Assembly: GCA_963585895.1 (NCBI GenBank)
Contig: OY757947.1
Location: 37,107,450 to 37,171,449 of the forward strand
Length of the DNA stretch: 64,000 nucleotides
Source: Sepioteuthis lessoniana
Taxonomy: Eukaryota > Mollusca > Cephalopoda > Myopsida > Loliginidae
Reading direction: 5' to 3'
Under the pieces are notes generated by a model. That model was not told the origin of the DNA. It did no database searches and saw only the letters and a list, made by a program, of their open reading frames with translations. Of the stretch, positions 33,649 to 45,472 are shown in pieces; position 1 is the first letter of the stretch; each line of letters opens with the position of its first letter. A program made the position numbers and the translations under genes.

Positions 33649-34563
33649 ATGCAAACACAAATCAAAGAAAAGCCATTGTCTTGCAAAATATGCAGCGCAT
33701 CGTTTTCAAATATGGTGGAGTATGAAGTGCATATACAAACACATTTTGGAGTGAAATCATATAGTTGTGAAATGAGTGGCTCAAGTTTTTCAACAAATTC
33801 GGGAGCTCAAATGTATATGAAAGTACACAAAAGAGTGAAACAACATATCTGTGAAATTTGTTCCTCTTCCTTTGCACGAAAATCATATTTAGAGATGCAT
33901 ATAAGAATACACACTGGAGAGAAGCCATATTCCTGTAAAATATGTGACTCTTCCTTTTCCCAAAAATCAACTTTGAATAGGCATAGGCGAACACACACAG
34001 GAGAGAAGCCTTATTCCTGCGAAATATGTGACTCTTCCTTTTCCCGAAAATCACACTTGGTTATTCATAGGCGAACACACACAGGAGAGAAGCCATATTC
34101 TTGTGAAATATGTGACTCTTCCTTTTCCGAAAAATCAACTTTGAATATTCACAGGCGAATACACACAGGAGAGAAGCCATATTCCTGTGAAATATGTGAC
34201 TCTTCCTTTTCCCAAAAATCACATTTGGATTATCATTGCCGAACACACACAGGAGAGAAGCAATATTCCTGTGAGATATGTGACTCTTCTTTTTCCCAAA
34301 AATCAACTTTTGATATTCATAGGCGAACACACACAGGAGAAAAACCATATTCCTGTGAAATATGTGACTCTTCCTTTTCCCACAAATCAAATTTGAATAT
34401 TCACAGGCGAACACACAGAGGAGAGAAGCCATATTCCTGTGAGATATGTGACTCTTCCTTTTCCCAAAAATCCGGTTTGGATAGACATAGCCGAACACAC
34501 AGAGGAGAGAAGCCATCTTCTCGAGAAATATGTGACTCTTCCTTTATAAAAAAAAAAATTTGA
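33649..34563 (+). CDS. ZNF3: C2H2 zinc-finger protein, 10 fingers plus a broken last one
   Basis: A 304-residue open frame from ATG (MQTQIKEKP, the same start as in ZNF2 and ZNF5). Finger 1 is intact. Finger 2 (CEMSG...MYMKVH) lacks the second Cys and first His. Fingers 3-10 are intact with [12 protein letters not shown] linkers and the helix pattern S-Q/R/E/H-K-S-x-L-x-x-H, varying mainly at helix positions -1, 3 and 6. The last finger ([10 protein letters not shown]) has its first Cys as Arg and runs into an A10 tract (34548-34557), after which the frame ends; the following bases still match the NRHMKTH end of ZNF4 in another frame. Mirror partner: ZNF4. Inferred nuclear DNA-binding protein, no effector domain. 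The array is readable, but the C-terminal frameshift makes its status uncertain. Confidence 0.75.
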   Translation: MQTQIKEKPLSCKICSASFSNMVEYEVHIQTHFGVKSYSCEMSGSSFSTNSGAQMYMKVHKRVKQHICEICSSSFARKSYLEMHIRIHTGEKPYSCKICDSSFSQKSTLNRHRRTHTGEKPYSCEICDSSFSRKSHLVIHRRTHTGEKPYSCEICDSSFSEKSTLNIHRRIHTGEKPYSCEICDSSFSQKSHLDYHCRTHTGEKQYSCEICDSSFSQKSTFDIHRRTHTGEKPYSCEICDSSFSHKSNLNIHRRTHRGEKPYSCEICDSSFSQKSGLDRHSRTHRGEKPSSREICDSSFIKKKI

Positions 34564-34679
34564 ATAGGCATATGAAAACGCACAGATGAGAGAAACCCTA
34601 TTCTTGTGAATTTGTAGCTCTCTATTTTCAAGTTAATCACGTTTACTAATGCACTCGAAAAATCAAACTGGACAAAACA

Positions 34680-35104
34680 AAACTTCTGTTTAATATGATT
34701 CTTATTTTTTGATCTTGTCTAATTTCCTGGTACCATGTACATATATATATATTAATATTTCTTGGGGTACATATGTGTATATGTTGTACATACATACATG
34801 TGTATATATGAATATGTAAATATTTCATGATATGAATTTTAAAGAATAAAACATTCCGATTTTTAAAAATGATGAATAAAAACATTAATAATAAATTTAT
34901 TTGATAAAGAAAACTTTTTTTAATTTGATTTACTCACTAAAGTTTTGAAAGGACAAATATTTATTTTAGTAAATGTGTTTCCCCTCATGTTCATATTTCA
35001 GCTCCATCGTCTTTTTAAAACGAACCTGTATACATTTCTGCGGAAACAATTTTGTATTTTTTTTTCATTCTTGTAATCATTCTCAATGAAAAAAAAGGAT
35101 CTCC

Positions 35105-35165
<61 letters not shown>

Positions 35166-35215
35166 CTCTGTGTGTGTGTCTGTTTGTGTGATAAAGTTAA
35201 CTGATTTCACGTAGA
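34680..35215. repeat. Microsatellite-rich ZNF3 downstream region
   Basis: (TA/TG)n at 34738-34815 and CT, AT and TG tracts at 35101-35195. The inverted partner with the same tracts of different length lies at 39860-40330. Confidence 0.75.
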
Positions 35216-35835
35216 GATCAATGCTTCTTGCTAATTGCTCCAGATTAAACACCAGAGATTCGACTTTGCTTCTGGAGGTTTAGGAATTATCGAGTACCTG
35301 TTCATTGGACTTGTTGGGACCTCATAAATAGGTCAAATGGATCTGTTTCTGAAATAATTTCATAAGAATATTTAAACATTGAAAATATACTAACTTAACA
35401 ATACACACACGCGGAGACAGACATAAACACCTCCCCAACACACAATTAACCAGGGAGGAAAATTAGTAGTCAGCTGAAATTCATGGCACAGCAACTGTCA
35501 TTGATTATTTAGGGTAAAAGAGTAATAAAGGAGAAAAAAGACAGCCATGTACACACACACATACAGACATGCAAACACACACATAGAAGTACTAGGGAGG
35601 AAGATTGGTAGTCATCTAAATTTTATGGTGTATCGACTACCACAGATTTTTTTAGGGGGAAGGAGAGTAATAAAAAGGAAAACAAGAAAAATGGAATTAT
35701 ATACGTATACATATAAATAGAAAAGAAAAAGAGAAAGAACACCTGCAGAGATTAAAATTGGTCACGGAAAATTAAACCGAACTAAAAATTCGCAGACCCA
35801 AATCCTGAAATTAAAAAGAACCACGACTTTTTCAA
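35216..35835. repeat. Inner end of the left arm, including an empty insertion site
   Basis: Inverted partner of 38393-38710 plus 39411-39850. 35520-35550 is the uninterrupted site into which RTE copy D inserted in the right arm. Confidence 0.75.
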
Positions 35836-37075
35836 AATTGTTACCACTATATAATTTAAAAGCAATACAAGAACAAACCATTTTACTTACTGAAGACGAC
35901 GTAAAAAGTCAGAAACACATGTGAAGGAAAAATAACTAACTTCAAAACAAATCCTTTTGTGGACCTATTCATTTTAAGATATATCAGTTATTCAGTTATT
36001 CTTAACTTGTCTACATTTTTATATAATTCTATTTATTCCACCGAATAGAAAAGTGTCACAAGGCCAACAAATTGTTCGACTTAACAAAATCCATTCAATG
36101 AATATAATAATATATCATTTAATTTACTATAAAGTCACATCTATTGTGCAAAACTTATAAGATTATTCTTTAAGAAAGAGTTTAAATATTTCATAGTTAC
36201 TTCACTTGTAATAATGTTCATTTCCACAGACAAGAATTTCTTCAAAAATACTTTTCTATGTAAATTTAATTTTCAGCAGAATTAGTATTTGTAACAAAAT
36301 GTGCATATTGTGGTTAACTAAGTACCTCTCAAAGATTAGGTATGTATAAATAAGCTCATCCATCTAGGATAGATCTTTCCAGGTTTACCAGCAACAATAT
36401 ATTTTGTGAACCTGACCGTGTTTGGTAAATACAGCTTCTTTAACAAGATTTCTGAATCATTTCTCGTTCCTCAATGAGACTTGCATCGGAAAAATTAGGT
36501 CTAATAATATTATGTTATAAATGAGCGTATTATCAGAACAAGTGTGACATCCAATTAGAGTAGACAGAACAAGACTTTGTTAGAAAAAAAAGGAATGAAA
36601 TGAACATCAATGTTACCGATGGAACCAGATTTTGCATATGGAGAAGGACTGTGAGATTCTTCAGAATTTGTCAGTCAGACAACAAAATAATATTATGTTA
36701 TAAATAAGTGTATTATCAGAAACATTATGTTATTTGATAATAGAAATGTTCGATACGTAATATAACTTATTAACTTAGAAAAAGTCGTCAAATAGAGTAT
36801 CATAGTTTAAATATCAACCATTTATTCTCTCAAATTGATGTGGTATGCCAAAAGTCCAAATGAAATTAGCAATAAATGTGAAATAAAAATAAATAAATAT
36901 TTATGACATTAATTTTTAATAAAATTTTCATAAAGAAGGGATGAATTTACAGCCAACGATAATACTTTCATAGTCTTACTGAGATTAGTATATTGACCAC
37001 CTTTCTATATACTAAAAATTTCCAGGGACATCAACACACACTTCTGCATATATATATTCATGATTAGATTCATTC

Positions 37076-37114
<39 letters not shown>

Positions 37115-37584
37115 CCTTGTTAGTCAAAGTCAAATTGATATCCTTCTTGAATTGTTCAAATCGCAGAAACATTTCGATGGTTATTTTAGATTTGAAAAAA
37201 TTATTACAAAAAGGTCTTTTCCGAGACATTATTCATCTTTAGACAGCAAAATATTTTAATACGCTTAAGCATAAAAAATGATATTAGAAATCACTAAAAA
37301 TCAATATCACTCGGGAATTATTTAGTATAACTCGCTTTGTTAAAATCAGTCGGTAAATTATTCACATCAAATATTATGAAAATCTTTTCTTCTTAGCGAT
37401 ATATAACAATAATATCTGAATGGAGGATATCACGTCTTGTTTTTTGAAGTTCTTTATATTTTCAAAAACGGGAGCTTAGTTATCAGTCGCCATCTTGCAC
37501 ACACTTCAAAACAATCGAGATCACAAAGAGACTCTCCTATTCGACTAAATGATTACACGAAAGTGAACTCTCCCCGTCGGCTAG

Positions 37585-37822
37585 GGCTGTAGAATACGGT
37601 GACTACACTTCTTCAGAGAGGTAAAACTCCTCCCCACAGGGTCATCAAATGGCCGAGGGAGACAACACGTGATGCCTAAGAAGGAAACGTTAGTGGCTGT
37701 AGAATACGGTGACCACAGCTCTGCAATAAGGTAAAACTCCTCCCCACAGGGTCATCAGATGCCGAGGGAGACAACTCGTGATACCTAAGAAGGAATGTTA
37801 GTGGCTGTCGAATACGGGGACG
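37585..37822. repeat. Tandem duplication, about 109-bp unit, 2.2 copies
   Basis: 'ggctgtagaatacggtga' at 37585 and 37695 and a partial third at 37803. Each copy runs through 'aaaactcctccccacagggtcatc' in pieces and 'gagggagacaac'. GC-richer than its surroundings. Confidence 0.85.
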
Positions 37823-38110
37823 AATGTTGCTAAAATATCTCCATAAATTGCAGCGACAAAGACGAATATGTTAGTGTTACCATCTGGTGAGCGAAACATT
37901 GCTTTCATGTTTTTGTAAAGCATCGTCATAACGGTAAGAACTTCTTTGGTAAGATCATATGCCAGTAGTATCTGTCCAACTTTTCTTTCTTTATAGAATC
38001 AAATACTTTGTAGAAATCTATGAATAATAATGTTGCATGAAGGACGATGTGGTTTGGAAGTACAGTTTGAATTAATGCCATGCTAATCAGATACAAACTG
38101 TATTTTTTCA
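37815..38110 (-). pseudogene. Reverse-transcriptase relic of a second LINE subfamily
   Basis: On the minus strand HATLLFIDFYKVFDSI (RT block A, with the catalytic Asp position present) is followed, after a frameshift, by EVLTVMTMLYKNMKA and FRSPDGNTNIF, then a degenerate VLQGD-like block. The layout follows the RTE RT, but the wording differs from copies A-D. Flanks not defined. Confidence 0.65.
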
Positions 38111-38708
38111 TAAAGGTACTAAAAAGCTGTGAATGAGGGTCAGTTTCGTTGAGAGAATAAGACTTTGACCACAGATAAAGTGTACAGCACTATTTATTGT
38201 CGATTGAAAACCTGAAATTAGGTAGGGCTCAAAATCCTTCTCCAGACTTGAGTATACTAGTAGTGTATCCCTGTCAGAAAAAAGGCGAATGGGCTTCTCA
38301 ATGGTAAATTCCCCACACAGGTGGGATTCCACGGTTGGTAACGTAGCAAAAGACCAGAAAAAAACAAACAAACATATGGCTATTTCAAATGTAAAAAGTC
38401 GTGGTTCTTTTTAATTTCAGGATTTGTGTCTACGAATTTTCAGTTCGGTTTAATTTTCCGTCACCAGTTTTAATCTTTGCAGGTGTTGTTTCTCATTTTC
38501 TTTTCTTTTCTTTTTTTATTTACATGTATACGTATATAATTCCATTTTTCTTGTTTTCCTTTTATTACTCTCCTTCCCACCTAAAAATCTATGGTAGTTA
38601 ATACACAATAAAATTTTGATGACTACCAATCTTCCTCCCTAGTGCTTCTATATGTGTGTTTGCATGTGTATGTGTGTGTGTGTGTATGGCTGTTTTTTGT
38701 TTTTCCTC

Positions 38709-39411
38709 CAAGCCAAAACACTACTGCATCGTTTGAAACGAGCCGCCGCAGGCATTGGCTTCCATGTCAATGCACACAAAACTGAATATATGTGCTATAA
38801 TCAAACAGGCGACATCAGCACACTACATGATACCCCTCTTAAACTAGTAGACGAATTCAACTACCTAGGAAGCAGCGTATCATCAACAGAAAAGGACATC
38901 AACACGCGGTTAACAAAGGCATGGACAACTATCGATAGGCTAACGATCATATGGAAATCAGACCTGACCGATAAAATGAAATGCAGTTTCTTCCAAGCAG
39001 CGTTCGTATCGATACTACTTGGACGCTAACTAAACGGCAGGAGAAGAAGCTAGACGGCAATTACACAAGAATGTTGCGAGCAATATTGAACAAGTCCTGG
39101 CGGCAACACCCCACAAGGCACCAACTATACGACCACCTGCCTCCCATCACGAAAACTATCCAATTTAGACGAACCAGACATGCAGGTCACTGCTGGAGAA
39201 GCAGGGACGAGCTCATAAGTGATGTACTCCTATGGACCCCCACATATGGCCAAGCAAAAGCAGGACGACCAGCTCGAACATACGTCCAGCAGCTATGTGA
39301 GGATACGGGATGTAGCCCTGAAGACCAGCCAGAGGCGATGAACGATAGGGAGAAGTGGCAAGAGAGCGTCAGGGATATCCATGCTGGCGGCACGACATGA
39401 TGATGATGATT
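38709..39411 (+). mobile_element. RTE LINE copy D, 5'-truncated, with (ATG)n tail
   Basis: Begins in the RT thumb region (GFHVNAHKTEYMCYN, DEFNYLGSSVSSTEKD) and runs to GRPARTYVQQLC, GCSPEDQPEAMND and GTT-stop, then 'atgatgatgatgat'. A single frameshift near 39005 splits it into 125- and 139-codon frames; otherwise it is well kept. The left arm has the empty site at 35520-35550, so it inserted after the arms formed. No clear target duplication. Confidence 0.9.
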
Positions 39412-39857
39412 ACTCTTTTACCCTGAATAATCTCTGATAGTTGCTGTGCATTAAATTTCAGCTGACTACTAATTTTCCTTCCTGGGTAATTGTGTGTTGG
39501 GGAGGTGTATGTGTCTATCTCTGTGTGTGTGTGTATAGTTAAGTTCTGTTTTATTGTGAGTTTGGATTTTTCTATGAAATCAGTTATAACATAAAAGAAC
39601 AACACTTCCCACTTACAAGGTTATTAACATTAATACATTTTCAATGTTTAAGTATTCTTATCAAATTATTTTAGAAACAGATCCATTTGGCCTATTTATG
39701 AGATGACAACAAATACAACTATTTTAGGTCTGAATGGATCTAGGATTAATGACAATGAACAGGTACTCGATAATTCCTAAACCTCCAGAAGCGAAGTCGA
39801 ATCTCTGCTGTTTAGCCTGGAGCAATTAGCAAGAAGCATTGATCTCTACGTGAAATC

Positions 39858-39894
39858 AGATAACATTTTTACACACACAGACACACACACAAAG

Positions 39895-39940
<46 letters not shown>
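39858..39940. repeat. (CA)n(TA)n microsatellite
   Basis: CA dinucleotides followed by about 20 TA dinucleotides. Inverted partner of 35101-35195. Confidence 0.9.
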
Positions 39941-39943
<3 letters not shown>

Positions 39944-40375
39944 TTCATTAAGAATGATTGCAAGAATGAAAAAAAAACATAAAATGGTTTGCGTAGAAAT
40001 GTATACAGATTCGTTTTAAAAAGACGATGAAACTGAAATACGAACATTTCTTATGAGGGGAAACACATTTACTAAAATAAATATTTGTCCTTCCAAAACG
40101 TTAGTGAGTAAATCAAATTTTAAAAAAAGTTTTCTTTATCAAGTGAATTTATTATTAAAGTTTTTATTTATCTTTTTTAAAAATCGGAATGTTTTATTCT
40201 TTAAAATTCATATCATGAAATATTTACATACTTATATATACACATGTATGTATATATATATATACACGCATATATACGTATGTACACCCATACATATTAA
40301 TATATACATAAATACACTCATAGACATGCAATCTGTAAAACAGAGAGCTACAAATTCACAAGAATAGGGTTTCTC

Positions 40376-41692
40376 TCATCTGTGCGTTTTCATATGCCTG
40401 TTCAAATTATTTTTTTTAAAAGAAGAATCACATATGTCACTGGAATATGGCTTCTCTCCTCTGTGTGTCCGCCTATGATTATGCAAAGTCGATTTTCGGG
40501 AAAAGGAAGAATCACATATTTCACATTGATATGGCTTCTCTCCTGTGTGTGTTCGCTTATGCCTATTCAAAGTTGATTTGTCTGAAAAGGAGAAGTCACA
40601 TATCTCACAGGAATATGGCCTCTCTCCAGTGTGTGTTCGGCTATGTCTATCCAAACCTGTTTTTTGGGAAAAGGAAGAGTCACATATTTTGCAGGAATAT
40701 GGCTTTTCTCCTGTGTGTGTTCGCTTATGAATATCCAAATGTGATTTTTGGGAAAAGGAAGAGTCACATATCTCACAGGAATATGGTTTCTGTCCTGTGT
40801 GTGTTCGGCTATGTCTATCTAAACCTGTTTTTTGGGAAAAGGAAGAGTCACATATTTTACAGGAATATGGCTTCTCTCCTGTGTGTGTTCGCCTATGAAT
40901 ATCCAAATGTGATTTTTGGGAATAGGAAGAGTCACATATCTCACAGGAATATGGCTTCTCGCCTGTGTGTGTTCGCTTATGTTTACTCAAAGTTGATTTG
41001 TCTGAAAAGGAGAAGTTACATATTTCACAGGAATATGGCTTCTCTCCTGTGTGTGTTCGCCTATGCCTATTCAAATAGGATTTTTGGGAAAAGGAAGATT
41101 CACATATTTCACAGGAATACGGTTTCTCTCCTGTGTGTGTTTGCCTATGTCTATCCAAAGTTGATTTTTGGGAAAAGGAAGATTCACATATCCCACAGGA
41201 ATATGGCTTCTCTCCTGTGTGTGTTCGCCAATGAATAATCAAGTGTGATTTTTGGGAAAAGGATGAGTCACATATTTCACAGGAATATGGCTTCTCTCCT
41301 GTGTGTGTTCGCCTGTGAATATTCAAATTTGATTTGTGGGAAAAGGAAGAGTCACATATTTTACAGGAATATGGCTTCTCCCGAGTGTGTGTTCGCCTAT
41401 GCATATCCAAAGTTGATTGTACCGAAAAGGAGGAGTCACACATGTCACAGGAATACGGCTTCTCTCCTGTGTGTGTCCTTATATGCGTTACTAAAGCCGA
41501 GGGTCGTGCAAAAGAAGAGGAACAAATTTCACAAATATGTATTTTCTCTTTATTATGTCCTTCCATATCCACTTGAAGACCGAGCGGTTTTACAAAATAT
41601 TTCTCCCCAGTGTTGATCTGCAATGACCCCACCAAACTATGAAAAAAAATTTTTTCTTCAAAAGAATATAATTTATCCCTGTAGATATTCAC
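40376..41692 (-). CDS. ZNF4: C2H2 zinc-finger protein, 14 fingers
   Basis: A 438-residue open frame. The N-terminal 50 residues ([14 protein letters not shown]...) are not zinc fingers and correspond to the sequence upstream of the ATG in ZNF2, ZNF3 and ZNF5. Then 14 fingers to the C-terminus; 1-13 have all four ligands and the last (YSSDIC) has its first Cys as Ser. The equivalents of ZNF3 fingers 1 and 2 are missing: a deletion joins KPLGL directly to QVDMEGH, which puts the upstream region in frame. Fingers 8-9 and 10-11 are near-identical pairs, and 7 and 12 ([10 protein letters not shown] / [10 protein letters not shown]) are near copies, so the array grew by multi-finger duplication. 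Mostly TGEKP linkers. An acceptor-like site lies at about 41782, in the usual family position. Inferred nuclear DNA-binding protein. Confidence 0.8.
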   Translation of the reverse strand: MNIYRDKLYSFEEKIFFHSLVGSLQINTGEKYFVKPLGLQVDMEGHNKEKIHICEICSSSFARPSALVTHIRTHTGEKPYSCDMCDSSFSVQSTLDMHRRTHTREKPYSCKICDSSFSHKSNLNIHRRTHTGEKPYSCEICDSSFSQKSHLIIHWRTHTGEKPYSCGICESSFSQKSTLDRHRQTHTGEKPYSCEICESSFSQKSYLNRHRRTHTGEKPYSCEICNFSFSDKSTLSKHKRTHTGEKPYSCEICDSSYSQKSHLDIHRRTHTGEKPYSCKICDSSFSQKTGLDRHSRTHTGQKPYSCEICDSSFSQKSHLDIHKRTHTGEKPYSCKICDSSFSQKTGLDRHSRTHTGERPYSCEICDFSFSDKSTLNRHKRTHTGEKPYQCEICDSSFSRKSTLHNHRRTHRGEKPYSSDICDSSFKKNNLNRHMKTHR

Positions 41693-41779
41693 ATATTCGT
41701 TTCAAATATGATTTCTTTGAAAATCCTGCTCATCAAGAAAATACTGTTTCCAAAGTCTTGAACTTCTCCGGTTTAAATA

Positions 41780-41802
41780 TCTGTCATCGATAAAACAAAA
41801 AA
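41780..41802 (-). promoter_or_regulatory. Putative 3' splice site upstream of ZNF4
   Basis: Minus strand TTGTTTTATCGATGACAG, then AT. Same string and position as in the other three family members. Confidence 0.4.
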
Positions 41803-42531
41803 ACAAACGATCAATTAAGAGATGGAAAAATAATAAAGAAAAGCAGTTTATAGAAAGTCATATATTTCAAAAAGGAAGTTTAAGCAAATTTTTGAAAAAT
41901 ACTTTATCTTTTTTTTTTTGTGTATTAAATTTGAATTGAAATGGGTTCTATTACTCAAAATAAAAAGAGGAAACTCCCTTACCTTAACGTTTGCATGTAG
42001 CGTTTAAAAAAGAAAAAGAAATCTGATATAGAGTCTTTCTTTCTTCTGAACTTAAACCCCTATAAGATACATATGCTCATAACAAATGGAATTTAAATCT
42101 ACTTTTGACGTCAACACATTAAACCAGCTCCTAGTGGAGCAGATTAAGTCAGTATCCCACGAGAATTTTTCTCTTAATATTACAAACTCTATATTTGCCA
42201 TACATGTGCACCGGGACCCATTCTATCACAAAATTTCGTTACTCATGTGGAAAAAAAAGGACTTATTTTTCACGATGGTCGTCTAATAAAATAGGAAAAA
42301 AGTTTTCAATGCTAAACAATGAGAGGATAGGTGAATAGATTCGAACAAATTAAGATAAATTAACGTGAACATGCTGAGATCGATATATAGATAGATAGAT
42401 CTAAACACTCTAAAATGACATCAATATAATTTATGCCAACTAGAGTTTGTGATTACCGCAATCAAGTGATTGAAGTGGGGAATTATATCTGTGAACGATG
42501 CTCCAATGAAAATCTGCAATTCAGTTATACC

Positions 42532-42566
<35 letters not shown>

Positions 42567-43077
42567 ATTTTACAACGAAAATACAATTCTTAAATAAAAT
42601 TAAAAAAAACTTGGTTAGAATTATTTACAGACCCCATACTAGTGTAGAATATTCAGCCGAAGTAAAGAAAGAAAGCCCCCCCCAAAAAAAACAAAGATAT
42701 GGTAGAAACGAATACCTAAATGAGCCTCCTCCTCCCCTCTCCATTCCAAACAGTATCCTTACCAACTTTTATTTAAGTCCATAAAATTACAAGTGATAGA
42801 ATATGATAAAGCAAGAAAGAAGGACCATGTTCCACCCAAAGACAAGAGTCAAAAACTGGTCGGTAAAATCATACTGTCTTTCACTGTACTATCATTTAAA
42901 ATGCATGAATGGTTTTATTTAAAAATTTTATTTTCTTTGTAAAACACTGCTGTAAAATATCTGTGTCTTAAACGTAAAGGCAATTTTACCGTAAATCCAA
43001 ATTCATTATCAACCTGGTCAAACAAACAAACTCTGGTAAAAGACAAGAAGCTAAATAAACGTAAAATAGAATGTCTA
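41803..43077. repeat. Right-arm segment between ZNF4 and RTE C
   Basis: Inverted partner of 32213-33390. (AT)n at 42539-42565. The 104-codon open frame at 42470-42784 crosses the microsatellite and has no protein motif. Confidence 0.7.
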
Positions 43078-44009
43078 TAGTTCGATCGGGGAACTACTGC
43101 TGCTCATCTATAAGGATGGCTTCTGTAGATGAAAAAAGAAAAACAGCCATTGAAAGATAACCATGACCCACAATCAAACCACATGTCCAAACCTCATCGT
43201 AGTTCGTGTGGTTAAAAAAGGGGTGAGTCCCGATGAGATTAGAGTCGTGGCCTCAGTGTTAATCAAATAAGCTACAGAGTTCAAAAAGCAAAAATTACTA
43301 AAATGCAAATAAACAATACGAATAGCAACATTTAACGTTAGAACCTTAAATAGAATAGGACAACTACCGGAGCTTACTGCATCTGCCATAGACCATAACA
43401 TAGACATAATATGCATTCAAGAACACCGATTCACACATTATGAGGATATTAAATATCACGATACCGGCAATGGGTGAACGCAAGCCACTACATCAGCATG
43501 GAAAAACTCTGTCAATGCCATCATAGGAGGAGTAGGTATACTTATAGGACCACAAGCCCTAAAGTCACTAAATAGCATAGAGAAAATACACCCAAGGATG
43601 ATGGTAACTACGTTTAGTGGCAACCTCAGTGCAACAATCATCTCCTGCTACCGCCTTACCAATGTTAGTGAAGAAACTGAACTCGTCGCCTTCTACGATG
43701 AGCTCTCCTCTCTGGTTCATAGCATCCCGAAACACAACGTTCTTGTCATTGGTAGAGACATGAATACCCAAATAGGGAAAAACGGAAAACACAACTCTTC
43801 AACAGAACTCTTCAAACAGACATGGACAACATCTAACTGATTTCACGATAGAAAATAGATTAATATGTCTCAATGCAAACTTTCAAAAAAAGGAGGGAAA
43901 ACTATGGACCAACACATACGCAAATAATACTAAAGCACAGATAGACGACGTCTTTACAAACAAGAAATGGAAAAATAGCGCAGTGAATTGCGAGGCTTAC
44001 TCTTCATTC

Positions 44010-44600
44010 GAGGAGGACACAGGGTCTAATGATTATACGAGTTGGTTCCCTAAGCTTCTAAGGAGACAATCATCTGGAGGTTGCAGGTTCAATCCTCACT
44101 ACAGACGGGTAACAATACAGGAATACTTAACACTTGTACCCGGTTATAGCTAACGGAATCAGAACAGGTGACCCCTGTGGTTTCAATAAAGACGTAGTTC
44201 GAAGTTAAGTGAAGGTTCCCGAGTTTGACAAACACCCGAAGAAGGCAGGAGGATATATCGGCCGAAACGTTGTGGAAATAACCATAAAGATGAATACAAT
44301 AGTCCGAAACCCCTAATGATAAAAACCAACAAGTTCGTCTCAGAAATTTAGACAACTTATATCCAGTCAGTACGGACCCGATACAATATATCAATAGATA
44401 CAATTAGAAAAACTGAATCAGAATTGGCAAGAATGACGAACCAACTCACATTCCTATAATCCAGCAGGACGCATAGTGTAACGGTTATTGAGTTTGACAA
44501 ACACCTGAAGAAGGCAGGAGGATATATCGGCCGAAACATAGTGGAAATAACCATAAAGATGAAGACAATAGTCCGAAACCCTTAATGATAAAAATTCAAA
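44010..44600. repeat. Dimeric repeat with tRNA-like piece inside RTE C
   Basis: Two near-identical 105-bp copies, 44221-44325 and 44490-44594, share 'gagtttgacaaacacc', 'gaagaaggcaggaggat', 'atcggccgaaac' and 'agtccgaaaccc'. Upstream, 'aggttgcaggttcaatcctc' (about 44080) is a B-box-like string. Probably a SINE inserted together with, or causing, a deletion of the endonuclease end. Confidence 0.6.
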
Positions 44601-45472
44601 TACAGACAATCTAGGATAGCGTGGCAAAAAATACACGAAGTGAGCAGAATGAATAGCACTACCAAAGCTAAACTGAAAGCTACGAACCAGCATGAACGAA
44701 TAAAACAGTGGAAACAGCATTACCAGAATCTATGAGGAAACCCACCGAAAGGTACACATGAACCAATCACTAGAATTATTAGTAAGCAATTAGACATCAA
44801 ACTAGGACCGTTTACTCTAGAAGAACTCGACTCAGTACTTAGAAAAATTAAAAATAGAAAAGCCGCTGGGTTTGATGAAATTCCCCCAGAATTATGGAAG
44901 ACCAGACAATTCGACAACATACTGCTCCGACACTGCAATGCAGATTATAATCCAAACCCGAAAGACTGATGGATGAAGGAATCCCTTCCCCCTTTCCTTA
45001 AAAAGGGTGACCTCGTATTAGCCAAGAACTACCGAGGTATAACACTTACATCCATAGCATCCAAAATATACAACGCCCTACTACGCAACCGCATAGAACC
45101 TAGAATTGACAACATTCTTAGGAAGAACCAAAATGGCTTCCGGAGTAATAGATCCACGACCTCACAAATTTTGACAATCCGTAGAATTCTTGTAGGCGTA
45201 GGGGAAAAAAAAACACAGGCTTCAATATCATTTGTCAACTATACCAAGGCCTTTTCTTCCATTCACAGAGGGAAGATGGATCAAATTCTTCTCACATATG
45301 GCCTACCAAAAGAAACCGTCGTAGCCATAATGATTCTCTATAGAAGCACCAAAGTGAAAGTACGTTCTCCGGATTGAGACACTGACTACTTCGACATTGT
45401 AGCAGAAGTACTGAAAGGAGACACACTAGCCCGATACCTATTTATCATCTGTCTAGACTACGTGCTTAGAAC

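Larger units (their letters stand above)
17553..35835. repeat. Left arm of large inverted duplication
   Basis: Successive segments read as reverse complements of right-arm segments: 17553-17700 with 63850-64000, ZNF2 with ZNF5, 19620-20100 with 62160-62620, 20130-20900 with 61390-62150, 21720-22520 with 54560-55260 and 59870-60420, 22600-23480 with 53040-54290, 23410-24230 with 48250-49520, 24230-25200 with 47230-48250, RTE B with RTE C, 32230-33390 with 41790-43080, ZNF3 with ZNF4, and 34680-35835 with 38393-40330. Identity is well below 100 percent and there are indels, so this is old duplicated sequence, not an assembly mirror. Confidence 0.85.
35836..38392. other. Unique spacer at the centre of the inverted duplication
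   Basis: No mirrored partner across the centre. 36540-36900 has direct-orientation relatives at 57070-57230 and 57960-58200. Contains (TA)n(GA)n at 37078-37113, a tandem duplication (37585-37822) and an RT relic. Otherwise AT-rich with no gene. Confidence 0.6.
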
